From Fodinibacter sp963730365 (GTDB taxonomy: Bacteria; Actinomycetota; Actinomycetes; Actinomycetales; Dermatophilaceae), in assembly GCA_963730365.1 (NCBI GenBank), contig CAVSRM010000015.1, forward strand, positions 168,216 to 232,215: DNA of 64,000 bases, given 5' to 3'. Made by a program: the position numbers and the translations under genes. A model generated the notes under the pieces. The model searched no databases. It had not been told where the DNA came from and was given only the letters and a program-made list of their open reading frames with translations. Shown here piece after piece: positions 25,219 through 35,643 of this stretch. Position 1 is the stretch's first letter; each line of letters starts with the position of its first letter.

Positions 25219-25689
25219 GTAGACGCCGGCGATCCCGAGCCCGGCGAGCAGCTCGATCCCCACGCTCTGCAGGACCGCGATCAGGGCGTGCTTGGTGCGC
25301 ACCCAGGCGTGGGACCGGTCCTTGGTCCGGGCGAGCTCCACGACGTAGATCCCCAGGACGAACCCGATGATCGCCCCGACCACCGGGATGACGAAGAAGC
25401 CGACGATCGCGATGACCACCGCGAGGACGAGGGTGGAGTTGGCGACCCCCGCTTGGCGCATCCGCTTGCCGGGGACGACGTACTGCAGCGCGAACCCGGC
25501 CGCAGCGAGGAGCACGCTGACGCCGAAGATGGTCCACGCCGTGGCGGACCCATCCATTCCTGCCCAGAGCAGGACCCCGCCGAGGATGAGCAGGAGCCCC
25601 GGGAGCACCGGCACGACGATGCCGATGAGCCCGACGACGATGAGCAGGGTCGGAACGATCACGCCGACGTCGTCGGCGAGGACATCCAC
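25195..25689 (-). CDS. DUF456 membrane protein
   Basis: 164-aa integral membrane protein with about five hydrophobic helices and the Gly-rich DUF456 pattern (VVPVLPGLLLILGGVLLWAG, then FVIPVVGAIIGFVLGIY). The GTG at 25689 is chosen because it directly follows the stop of the upstream gene (TGAGGTG), indicating coupled translation. The function is unknown. Two extra degenerate copies of the gene's last codons lie beyond the stop. Confidence 0.82.
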   Translation of the reverse strand: MDVLADDVGVIVPTLLIVVGLIGIVVPVLPGLLLILGGVLLWAGMDGSATAWTIFGVSVLLAAAGFALQYVVPGKRMRQAGVANSTLVLAVVIAIVGFFVIPVVGAIIGFVLGIYVVELARTKDRSHAWVRTKHALIAVLQSVGIELLAGLGIAGVYVVGLTVT

Positions 25690-25690
25690 C

Positions 25691-25906
25691 TCAGCCGTGG
25701 TCTCCGGCCGACGTCGACTCCATGAGTCGCTCGCTCTCGTCGTGGATCTCGGCCAGGCCGACGAGTGCGGGGGTGTGCTCTCGCCCGTGGTGGGCACAGA
25801 AGAACAGCTCGCCACCGGCGTGCAGGGTCGCGCGGACGTAGGCCTGCGCGCTGCACCGGTCGCATCGGTCCGTGGCGGTCAGGGCGGGTGCCAGTGCGGC
25901 GTTCAC
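25691..25906 (-). CDS. DUF7455 small zinc-ribbon-like protein
   Basis: 71-aa protein. The GTG at 25906 is selected because GAGGAGG lies five bases upstream, while longer in-frame starts have none. Two Cys pairs, DRCDRC and the single Cys plus His pair in ELFFCAHHGREH, suggest one zinc site. Such proteins lie beside parE in Streptomyces too. The function is unknown; the size suggests a regulator or adaptor. Confidence 0.78.
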   Translation of the reverse strand: MNAALAPALTATDRCDRCSAQAYVRATLHAGGELFFCAHHGREHTPALVGLAEIHDESERLMESTSAGDHG

Positions 25907-26129
25907 GTCGGCCTCCTCGGCTCGCTCAAGGTTCAAGCTTGTCATCCAGTTCGCGGCCCGGATCGGGCAGCGGTAGATAGCAACAGTCAATCACGGCGGA
26001 TGCTTCCCGCCGTGCACTGTTCACCCTTGTGGTCCCGGTCATGTCCGGATCGTGACCTGTGCCGGGCCCGGACCGCCGGTGGCGTGAGCTCCCGCGGTGC
26101 GCCTGCGCGGAGCCGTCACAGCCGCCGGA

Positions 26130-26135
26130 TACGCT
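26130..26135 (+). promoter_or_regulatory. -10 element giving a leaderless parE transcript
   Basis: TACGCT ends 7 nt before the GTG at 26143 with no Shine-Dalgarno. Confidence 0.45.
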
Positions 26136-26142
26136 GCCGGAT

Positions 26143-28266
<2,124 letters not shown>

Positions 28267-28269
<3 letters not shown>

Positions 28270-28284
28270 GCCCTGCCCGGCTCA
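28267..28284. terminator. Small symmetric hairpin at convergent stops
   Basis: TGAGCC-CTGCCC-GGCTCA includes both convergent stop codons of parE and the LacI-type gene. The 6-bp stem has no U-tract, so terminator function is uncertain. Confidence 0.3.
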
Positions 28285-29289
28285 CTGCGTCAACGCGGCA
28301 CGCGCCGGCGCGGGACCGGTCGACTTCCGGACCACCAGCTCGGTCGGGACGATCACCTGGTCCGAGCACTGCTCGCCGTCGACGAGGGCGCGCAGCAGCA
28401 GCTCGGCCGCCAGGTGTCCCTGACCGGCCACGTCCTGCCTCACCGTGGTCAGCCCGAGGACGGCGGAGAGCACGTAGTCGTCGATGCCGATCACCGAGAG
28501 GTCGCCGGACACGTCGATCCCCATGCTCCGGGCCGACTCGCGGACCCCGATGGCCATCTCGTCGGAGGCGGCCAGGACTGCGGTCGGACCGTTGTCGAGG
28601 CCGAGCATCGCCCTGCTGTCGCGAGCCGCGGAATCCGCCGTCCAGTCCGACGCGATCACCCAGTCGTCACGGTACGGCAGCCCTGCATCGCGCAGCGACG
28701 ACCGGAATGCGGCGAGCCGGCTCTGTGGGGTCCGGATGTGCGCGGCGTTCGCCGGAACCGCGCCGACATAGCCGATCCGTTCGTGTCCCAGCCCGATGAG
28801 GTGGTCCATGGCGGTGCGCGTTGCCTGCCCGTCGTCGATCCGCACGCAGGCGCGACCCTGGACCGGTGTGCCGATCGCGACCAGGGGCAGGTCGAGACGC
28901 TCCACCAGGGCGACCTCGTCGGGAGTCATCGGGATGTTGAGGGTGATGACGCCGTCGACCCGTTTCCAGAGCATGTTCTGGGACAGGGGGAGTCGCTGGT
29001 CGAAGTCGTCGTCCTCGAGGTCGAAGAGCATGACGTGGTGTCCGTGAGCGCGCAGGGTCTTCTGGATGGCGCTGACGAGGGTCGCGAAGAACCACCGCGT
29101 GAGGAACGGCGCCACGACCGCGACCACCCGCGTGCGTCCCGAGGCGAGGGACGTGGCCGTGGGTGAGGCGACGTAGTGCAGGTCCTCCGCGACCCGCAGG
29201 ACCCGCTCGCGCGTCTCCGGGGAGACCCGGTCGAGTCCCCTGAGGGCGCGGGAGACCGTGGCAACCGATACCCCGGCCACCCGCGCCAC
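28282..29289 (-). CDS. LacI-family transcriptional regulator
   Basis: About 335-341 aa. The HTH and hinge (VSVATVSRALRGLDRVSPETRERVL, then ASPTATSLASGR) are followed by a periplasmic-binding-protein-like effector domain. It is the last gene after the sugar ABC genes and should repress that operon in the absence of sugar. The first usable start, GTG 29289, falls inside helix 1: the conserved residues T-I-T-D continue in frame upstream, where I find no ATG, GTG or TTG before the end of the permease gene. An ATC at 29307 with GGAAGG eight bases upstream could be the real start. Confidence 0.85.
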   Translation of the reverse strand: MARVAGVSVATVSRALRGLDRVSPETRERVLRVAEDLHYVASPTATSLASGRTRVVAVVAPFLTRWFFATLVSAIQKTLRAHGHHVMLFDLEDDDFDQRLPLSQNMLWKRVDGVITLNIPMTPDEVALVERLDLPLVAIGTPVQGRACVRIDDGQATRTAMDHLIGLGHERIGYVGAVPANAAHIRTPQSRLAAFRSSLRDAGLPYRDDWVIASDWTADSAARDSRAMLGLDNGPTAVLAASDEMAIGVRESARSMGIDVSGDLSVIGIDDYVLSAVLGLTTVRQDVAGQGHLAAELLLRALVDGEQCSDQVIVPTELVVRKSTGPAPARAALTQ

Positions 29290-29356
29290 ATCAGTGATGG
29301 TGCTGATCCAAGCCGCCCTTCCTCGTGGTGGCAGACCGTCCCGGAGGAGGCCCGGG

Positions 29357-30298
29357 TCAGCCCTTCACACCGCCCGCCAGCAGGCCCCGCACGAAGTACC
29401 GCTGGCCGAAGAGGAAGATGGCCACCGGCACGACGAGTGCCACGAAGGCGCCTGCCGAGAGCAGGTGCCAGTCTTGGCCGCGTGAACCGGACAGCTCGGC
29501 CAGCCGGACCGTGAGCGGCGCGACGTTGGGCGAGCCGCCCGCGAAGGTCAGCGCGACGAGCAGGTCGTTCCACACCCACAGGAACTGGAAGACCGTGAAC
29601 GCGGCGACGGCCGGGACGAGCAGCGGCAGCAGGACCCGGAAGAAGATCCGCACGTGACCGGCACCGTCGACCCGAGCCGCCTCGACCAGCGATCGCGGGA
29701 TGTCCTTCATGAAGTTGTGGAACATGAAGATCGCCAGCGGCAGGGCGAAGATCGAGTGCGAGAGCCACACCGTCCAGAACGAACCGGCGAGCCCGATGTC
29801 GACGTAGATCGACAGCAGCGGGATCAGCGTGACCTGCAGGGGGACGATCTGGAGCGCGAAGACGGCGACGAACAGCAGGTCGCGACCCCTGAACTCGATC
29901 CAGGCGAAGCCGTACGCGGCCAGCAGCGCGATCGTGATCGGGATGACCACGGCCGGGACCGTGATGACGAGCGTGTTGACGAAGTACGTCGCGAACGCGG
30001 TGCTGCTCCCGGTGAGCACCTGGTCGTAGTTGGCCAGGGTGAACTCGGGGTTGGTGAACCAGGTCCACCACCCGCTGCTCTGGATGGATGCCTGCGGGCG
30101 GATCGAGGTGATCGCCAGCCCCAGGGTCGGGATCGTCCACAGGATCGCCATGACGATCGCGATGCCCGTGGCCCAGGGCGAGGTGAGCTTGGTCTTGGTC
30201 TCCGTCGCCCGTATCTCGGCCTTGGTCAGCTTGCGTGGGCCGGCCGGCGGCTTCTTCTCCGTGGTGGTGACGGGCATACCCGGGTTCGAGGTTGTCAT
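29357..30298 (-). CDS. Carbohydrate ABC transporter permease (MalG type)
   Basis: 313-aa inner-membrane subunit with six predicted helices. The EAA loop that docks the ATPase reads EAARVDGAGHVRIFFRVLLPLL. The ATG at 30298 overlaps the stop of the upstream permease (ATGA). With the MalF-type partner it forms the translocation channel. No ATPase gene is in the operon, so a shared MsiK-like ATPase elsewhere is expected, as in other actinobacteria. The cargo is a mono- or oligosaccharide; similarity of the set to AglEFG systems hints at alpha-glucosides. Confidence 0.9.
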   Translation of the reverse strand: MTTSNPGMPVTTTEKKPPAGPRKLTKAEIRATETKTKLTSPWATGIAIVMAILWTIPTLGLAITSIRPQASIQSSGWWTWFTNPEFTLANYDQVLTGSSTAFATYFVNTLVITVPAVVIPITIALLAAYGFAWIEFRGRDLLFVAVFALQIVPLQVTLIPLLSIYVDIGLAGSFWTVWLSHSIFALPLAIFMFHNFMKDIPRSLVEAARVDGAGHVRIFFRVLLPLLVPAVAAFTVFQFLWVWNDLLVALTFAGGSPNVAPLTVRLAELSGSRGQDWHLLSAGAFVALVVPVAIFLFGQRYFVRGLLAGGVKG

Positions 30299-31488
30299 CG
30301 AATGTCCTCCGAGAGTCGAAGCTGTCGCACCTGGTAGACGACCACCGGGATGACGATCACGAAGAGCAGCACTGCCAGCGCGGCGCCGAGGCCGAAGTTG
30401 AACTGCCGGAAACTCTGCGTGTAGAACTCGTTCGCCACCACGCTGGTCTGGAAGTTGCCGCCGGTCATCGTCCGGACGATGTCGAAGACCTTGAGGGTCG
30501 TCATCGTGATCGTCACCCAGACCACGAGCAACGCGGGGCGGATGCTCGGGATGGTGACGTAGCGGAACATCCGGGCGCCGGACACACCGTCGAGGCGGGC
30601 TGCCTCGACGATGTCGTCGGGGATCGCCTTGATGGCGGCCGAGAGGATCGTCATCGCGAAACCGGTCTGGATCCAGACCATGACGACGATGAGGAATATC
30701 GTGTTCCATGGCAGGTTGATGAGGAACTGATACGGCTCCAGCCCGATCCACACGAGGATCTGGTTGGCCAACCCGATCTGCGGCCGAGCGGGGGAGCGGT
30801 ACTCGTAGACGAACTTCCAGATGATCGACGCGCCCACGAGGGAGATCGCCATCGGGAGGAAGATCAGGCCCTTGGAGAGTGCCTCACCGCGCGTCCGGTC
30901 GATGAGGACGGCGTAGATGAGCCCGAGCGCGACCGCGACGATCGGGACGAGGATGACCCAGATCATCGTGTTCCGCAGGACGACCTGGAACTCGGAGGTG
31001 GTGAACAGCGTCGCGAAGTTGTCGAACCCGACGAACTCGCTGCGTTCGGTGTCGTACCACGGGGAGCGCCCGAAGAACGACTGGATGAGCGTGCTGGTGC
31101 CCGGCCAGATGAGGCCTAGCAGCAGGGCGGCGAGCGCCGGCCCGACGAAGGCCATCGCCACGGTCCAGTTGGGGACCCGCTTGCGGCTGTCCACCATGAA
31201 CAGCAGGAGCGCCATCACGACGACGAACAGCGCGACGACGAACACCATGAGGGTGAGCTTCTGGGCGGCGTTGTTGGCGTCGACGAGGAAGGAGGGCCAG
31301 GTGATCTCCGGGACGGCGTTGAAGAAGCTCGCTGCGATGAGCCCCACGACCCCGACGAACACGAGGATCATGAAGATGCCCACAGCCATGGCGCTGACGC
31401 TGATCGGGGCCTTGCGCGGGTCGGCTGCGGCGTCTTTTCGCGACGCGTCAGCCTTGTCTGGGGTCTTGATGTCAGACAGGGGACTCAC
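30295..31488 (-). CDS. Carbohydrate ABC transporter permease (MalF type)
   Basis: 397-aa inner-membrane subunit with about eight helices; the two extra N-terminal ones (AVGIFMILVFVGVVGLI and VFVVALFVVVMALLLFM) are typical of the AglF-like group. The EAA loop reads EAARLDGVSGARMFRYVTIP. The GTG at 31488 has only a weak GAG upstream. It is separated from the binding-protein gene by 104 bp that contain a strong hairpin, probably to lower permease expression relative to binding protein. Confidence 0.9.
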   Translation of the reverse strand: MSPLSDIKTPDKADASRKDAAADPRKAPISVSAMAVGIFMILVFVGVVGLIAASFFNAVPEITWPSFLVDANNAAQKLTLMVFVVALFVVVMALLLFMVDSRKRVPNWTVAMAFVGPALAALLLGLIWPGTSTLIQSFFGRSPWYDTERSEFVGFDNFATLFTTSEFQVVLRNTMIWVILVPIVAVALGLIYAVLIDRTRGEALSKGLIFLPMAISLVGASIIWKFVYEYRSPARPQIGLANQILVWIGLEPYQFLINLPWNTIFLIVVMVWIQTGFAMTILSAAIKAIPDDIVEAARLDGVSGARMFRYVTIPSIRPALLVVWVTITMTTLKVFDIVRTMTGGNFQTSVVANEFYTQSFRQFNFGLGAALAVLLFVIVIPVVVYQVRQLRLSEDIR

Positions 31489-31519
31489 CTCTGTGAAGTA
31501 GTGCCGAGTAGGACTCGCC

Positions 31520-31550
31520 GCTGGGACCCTCGCGGAGCGAGGGTCCCAGC
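31520..31550. promoter_or_regulatory. Intra-operon hairpin between binding protein and permease genes
   Basis: Perfect 13-bp arms, GCTGGGACCCTCG and its complement, surround a 5-nt loop with no following U-tract. Flanking TGAAGTA (31494-31500) and TACTTCA (31559-31565) extend the dyad outward, and a GTGACG-TG-CGTCAC palindrome (31570-31583) follows the binding-protein stop. This fits mRNA stabilisation or partial termination within the operon. Confidence 0.65.
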
Positions 31551-31592
31551 AACGACGTTACTTCATCATGTGACGTGCGTCACGCGGCCGGA

Positions 31593-32975
31593 TCACGGCC
31601 AGGACTGCTCGACCGAGTCGAGGACCGCCTGGGTGTCCTTGCCCTCGGCGATCCATGCGGTCGCCTCTTTCCAGAACGAGCCCGAACCGACGGCACCGGG
31701 CATGAGGTCGGCACCATCGAAGCGGATGAGTGCGCCCGGGTCCTGGAACTGCTCGGCCGCCAGCTTGCTGATCGGCGAGTCGACGTTGTTGACGTCGAGG
31801 TTGAGGTTCGCGCTGACGAACCCGTAGCCCTGCTTGGCCCGCTCGTTCGCGTAGTCGGCCGAGGCCATGAACGTCGTGAAGGCCTTGACCTCCGGGCGCT
31901 CGTCGAACGCGGCGATGAACTCGCTACCGACGAGGACCGGCTTCTCGGTCGAGCCCTCATTGGTCGGGTAGTAGAAGGCGAAGACGTCACCGTTCTCGGA
32001 GACGTCGGTGCCCTCGGGCCAGTTGGCCGCGTAGAACGAGGCCATCTTGTACATGTAGCAGGACCCGTCGAGGATCGGCAGGCCGCCGTCCTGGAAGGTC
32101 GTCGACGCGATGGTCTGGACGTTGCCGAAGCCACCGTTCACGTAGTCCTCGTTGCGCAGGACGGTGCCGACCTTGTCCCAGACCTCCTTGGACTCAGCCG
32201 CGTTGAAGGGGACCTCGTGGTTGACCCACTGGTCGTAGTAGTCCTTGCCCTGGTCGCGGAGCATCTGGTCCTCGATCCAGTCCGTGACCGGCCAGCCGGT
32301 CGCGTCACCCGAGGAGATACCGGCGCACCACGGCTTGACGCTGCCGTCGGGGTTGTCCGCGACGATCTGGTCGGAGAGCGCGATCATCTCCTCCCACGTC
32401 GTCGGGATCTCGTAGCCCGCGTCGGCGAAGGCGCCGGGGGAGTACCAGACGAACGACTTGGAGTTCGAGGAGTTCGGGAACCCGTAGTAGGTCCCGTCGA
32501 CCGTGCCGTAGGCCTTCCAGTCCTCGGAGAAGTTCTCGTCGACGACGGCCTCGGTCTCCGGGAAGACCGGCAGCACCGCGCCGGTGTCGTTGACGACCGT
32601 CTGGAGCAGGCCGGGCTGGGGGAACAGCGCGATGTCCGGCGGGTTGCCGGACTGGACGCGCACGACGATCTGGGCTTCGAACTCCTTGGACCACTCGCCC
32701 TTCACGTCCACGCCCGTGCAGTCCTCGAAGGGCTTCCACGCTGCCTCGTAGGCGTCGGCCTCGGGGGCGACCACGCTCGAGTACGTGCTCACCTCGGTGC
32801 CCGAGAGGTCGCCGAACTGCTCGTAGGGCGTGCAGTCGATGGTGCTTGATGCGGCTGCGTCGCCGCCGCTGTCGCCGCCGCTGTCGTCGTCGCTGCTGCC
32901 GCAGGCGCCGACGGTGAGGGCCACCGCGACGACTCCGGTCAACGCCGCGTAGCGGCGCCTTGAGTTGAGGGCCAT
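31593..32975 (-). CDS. Sugar ABC transporter substrate-binding lipoprotein
   Basis: 460-aa extracellular solute-binding protein. The signal peptide has a positively charged start (NSRRR), a hydrophobic core and the lipobox VGAC, so it is lipid-anchored outside the membrane. A Ser/Gly/Asp-rich linker follows. The segment KEFEAQIVVRVQSGNPPDIA and FPQPGLLQTVV resemble AglE/ThuE-type alpha-glucoside binders, but the ligand is not proven. The ATG at 32975 has GGAGG six bases upstream. It is the first gene of the operon behind a promoter containing a LacI-type operator. Confidence 0.92.
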   Translation of the reverse strand: MALNSRRRYAALTGVVAVALTVGACGSSDDDSGGDSGGDAAASSTIDCTPYEQFGDLSGTEVSTYSSVVAPEADAYEAAWKPFEDCTGVDVKGEWSKEFEAQIVVRVQSGNPPDIALFPQPGLLQTVVNDTGAVLPVFPETEAVVDENFSEDWKAYGTVDGTYYGFPNSSNSKSFVWYSPGAFADAGYEIPTTWEEMIALSDQIVADNPDGSVKPWCAGISSGDATGWPVTDWIEDQMLRDQGKDYYDQWVNHEVPFNAAESKEVWDKVGTVLRNEDYVNGGFGNVQTIASTTFQDGGLPILDGSCYMYKMASFYAANWPEGTDVSENGDVFAFYYPTNEGSTEKPVLVGSEFIAAFDERPEVKAFTTFMASADYANERAKQGYGFVSANLNLDVNNVDSPISKLAAEQFQDPGALIRFDGADLMPGAVGSGSFWKEATAWIAEGKDTQAVLDSVEQSWP

Positions 32976-33042
32976 TGCCCGCCTCCATTTCACTGGTCGC
33001 GCCGAGACGGGATGTGGCCTCGGCGATGAGGGAACCGGTTCA

Positions 33043-33071
33043 AACGTAAAAGCGTTTACGCATCGGCGCAA
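33043..33071 (-). promoter_or_regulatory. Sugar-operon promoter with LacI-type operator
   Basis: On the minus strand TTGCGC (33066-33071) and TACGTT (33043-33048) are 17 nt apart. The spacer and -10 are covered by the operator CGTAAACGCTTTTACG (33045-33060), a perfect dyad CGTAAA-N4-TTTACG of LacI-family type. A second short palindrome, GAACCGGTTC, lies at 33032-33041. Autoregulation by the LacI-type gene at the end of the operon is the natural reading. Confidence 0.7.
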
Positions 33072-33135
33072 CGACATGGCGAAGGTTGGCCGTAACGATT
33101 GAGTAACACGCCTGGTTCCAGCGCTGTCGGAGGTG

Positions 33136-35577
33136 TCAGGAGACTGGCGAGGACAGGCCGGTGATGACCACCGGGTATGCCGTTCCCGATCCGTCGCGCT
33201 TGCCGGTCGCATCCGGGAGCTCCACCGCCACCCCACCGGGGCCGGAGGCGCGGACCGGTGCCGGCCCGACCCAGGCCAGCACCAGGGCGTCCTCGCCGCG
33301 CAGGAAGCGGTGGGCGCGGACCCCGCCGGTGCCACGCCCCTTGGCGGGGTAGTCGGCGAACGGCGTGACCTTGAGCGAGCCGGGCTGGGTCCCGGGCAGC
33401 GCGGCGGAGGACCCGCTGGAGGTGACCACGAGGGCGTCGTCGCCGGGATCGAGGGCGCCGAAGAACAGGGCGGTGGCGCCGGGAGAGAGCCGGATGCCGG
33501 CCATGCCGCCGGCTGCGCGACCCTGCGGCCGCACGGCGGAGGCCGGGAACCGGAGCAGCTGGGCGTCCGACGTCACGAACACGAGGTCCTCCGAGCCGTC
33601 GCGCAGGCTCGCGGCGCCGACGACGCGGTCGCCGTCCTTGAGCGACACGACCTCCCAGTCCGAGCGCGCGGGGTGGTCGGGGACGACCCGCTTGACGACA
33701 CCGTGCGCGGTGCCCAGGGCGAGGCCCGCCCCGTCGGGATCGAGCGGGGCTATCGTCACGGGCTCCTCACCGGCCGGGAGGTCGACGTAGACGGACAGGG
33801 GTGCTCCGCCGGACAGGCTGGGCGCTCCTCCCAGCGGCGGAAGCGCCGGGAGCTCGAGGGCCGACATCCGGATCATCCGACCGCGAGAGGTCAGCAGCCC
33901 GAACTCGCCTCGGGCCGTGGTGCGCACGGCACCGACGATGGCGTCGTGGCGAGCGCGGTTCCCCTCGCTCGGCACGGGGGCGCCACTGGACGTGCGGGCC
34001 AGCAGGCCGGTCGAGGAGAGCAGCACCCAGCACGGGTCGTCACTCACCTCCAGGGGCGTGGCCGAGGTGGCCGCCGCACCGGCCGACTCCAGCAGGACCG
34101 TGCGGCGCGGGGTCCCGTGGGCCTTCGCGACGTCGGCGAGCTCGTCGGACACGGTGCGGCGCAGGAGCCGCTCGTCGCCGAGGATGGCCTCGAGCTGCTC
34201 GATCTGGCGCTGGAGCTCCTCGCGCTCGGACTCGAGCTCGATGCGGGAGAACCTGGTGAGGCGGCGCAGCTGCAGCTCGAGGATGTAGTCGGCCTGGAGC
34301 GTGGACAGGTCGAACACCGAGATGAGGCGTGCCCTGGCCTCGGCCGTGTCGTCGGAGGACCGGATCAGCTGGATGACCTCGTCGATGTCGAGGATCGCGA
34401 TGAGGAGGCCCTCGACGAGGTGCAGCCGGTCGCGCCGCCTGGCAAGACGGAACTCGGTGCGGCGGCGGACGACGTCGATGCGGAAGTCGACGTAGGTGCG
34501 CAGCAGCTCCTTCAGGCCCAGGGTGCGTGGCTGGCCGTCGACGAGGGCGACGTTGTTGATGCCGAACGAGTCCTCGAGGGGGGTCAGCTTGTAGAGCTGC
34601 TCGAGTACGGCGTCGGGGTTGAAACCGTTCTTGATCTCGAACACCAGCCGCATGCCGTGCTTGCGGTCGGTGAGGTCCTTGACGTCGCTGATGCCCTGCA
34701 GCTTCTTGCCCTGGACGAGGGTCTTCACGCGCTCGATGACCTTCTCGGGGCCGATGAGGTAGGGCATCTCGGTGATGACGATGCCCATCCGGCGCGGGGT
34801 GAGCTTCTCGACCCGTGCGCTCGCCCGCGTCCGGAACGTGCCGCGACCGGTGAGGTAGGCGTCCCGGACGCCGTCGAGCCCGACGATCCGGCCGCCGCCG
34901 GGCAGGTCCGGCCCCGGCACGAAGCGCATGAGGTCGTCCAGCGAGCAGTCCGGGTGGTCGATGAGGTGGCGCGCGGCCCCGATCACCTCGACGAGGTTGT
35001 GCGGCGCCATGTTCGTGGCCATCCCCACGGCGATCCCGCTCGCGCCGTTGACCAGGAGGTTCGGATAGGCCGCCGGCAGCACACCGGGTTGGGTGAGGGA
35101 GTCGTCGTAGTTGGGGACGAAGTCGACGGTGTCCTCGTCGAGCCCGGAGACCATGAGCAGCGCGGCGGGCGCCATCCGGGCCTCGGTGTAGCGCGAGGCC
35201 GCGGGGCCGTCGTCCAGGGAGCCGAAGTTGCCGTGGCCGTCCACGAGGGGGAGCCGCATCGTGAACGACTGGGCCATCCGCACGAGGGTGTCGTAGATCG
35301 CCTGGTCGCCGTGCGGGTGGTACTTGCCCATGACCTCGCCCACGACGCGGCTGGACTTGACGTGGGGTCGGTCGGGCCGTAGCCCGAGCTCGCTCATGCC
35401 GTAGAGGATCCGTCGCTGTACCGGCTTCAGGCCGTCCCGGGCATCGGGCAGTGCGCGGGAGTAGATGACGCTGTAGGAGTACTCGAGGAAGGCGCTGCGC
35501 ATCTCCTCCTCGACGTCGATGTCGACGATGCGCTCGTCGGTGTCCTCGGGCGGCGGTGTGCTCGTGCGCTTGGCCAT
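33136..35577 (-). CDS. parC: DNA topoisomerase IV subunit A
   Basis: DNA-cleaving subunit partnering ParE, 813 aa. The winged-helix region has KPVQRRILYGMSELG and KYHPHGDQAIYDTLVRM; the nucleophilic Tyr is in AASRYTEARMA. A coiled-coil tower follows, and the C-terminal beta-pinwheel is present. In the quinolone-contact stretch the position equivalent to E. coli GyrA Ser83 is Gln, while the Asp87 equivalent is conserved. The ATG at 35577 has no clear Shine-Dalgarno. Confidence 0.92.
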   Translation of the reverse strand: MAKRTSTPPPEDTDERIVDIDVEEEMRSAFLEYSYSVIYSRALPDARDGLKPVQRRILYGMSELGLRPDRPHVKSSRVVGEVMGKYHPHGDQAIYDTLVRMAQSFTMRLPLVDGHGNFGSLDDGPAASRYTEARMAPAALLMVSGLDEDTVDFVPNYDDSLTQPGVLPAAYPNLLVNGASGIAVGMATNMAPHNLVEVIGAARHLIDHPDCSLDDLMRFVPGPDLPGGGRIVGLDGVRDAYLTGRGTFRTRASARVEKLTPRRMGIVITEMPYLIGPEKVIERVKTLVQGKKLQGISDVKDLTDRKHGMRLVFEIKNGFNPDAVLEQLYKLTPLEDSFGINNVALVDGQPRTLGLKELLRTYVDFRIDVVRRRTEFRLARRRDRLHLVEGLLIAILDIDEVIQLIRSSDDTAEARARLISVFDLSTLQADYILELQLRRLTRFSRIELESEREELQRQIEQLEAILGDERLLRRTVSDELADVAKAHGTPRRTVLLESAGAAATSATPLEVSDDPCWVLLSSTGLLARTSSGAPVPSEGNRARHDAIVGAVRTTARGEFGLLTSRGRMIRMSALELPALPPLGGAPSLSGGAPLSVYVDLPAGEEPVTIAPLDPDGAGLALGTAHGVVKRVVPDHPARSDWEVVSLKDGDRVVGAASLRDGSEDLVFVTSDAQLLRFPASAVRPQGRAAGGMAGIRLSPGATALFFGALDPGDDALVVTSSGSSAALPGTQPGSLKVTPFADYPAKGRGTGGVRAHRFLRGEDALVLAWVGPAPVRASGPGGVAVELPDATGKRDGSGTAYPVVITGLSSPVS

Positions 35578-35643
35578 GGGGGTGGGGCTCGGCTCCGGAT
35601 CGGTCTCAGCGCCGCGGTGCGGCGGCAGGGGTTGCTCCCATCC

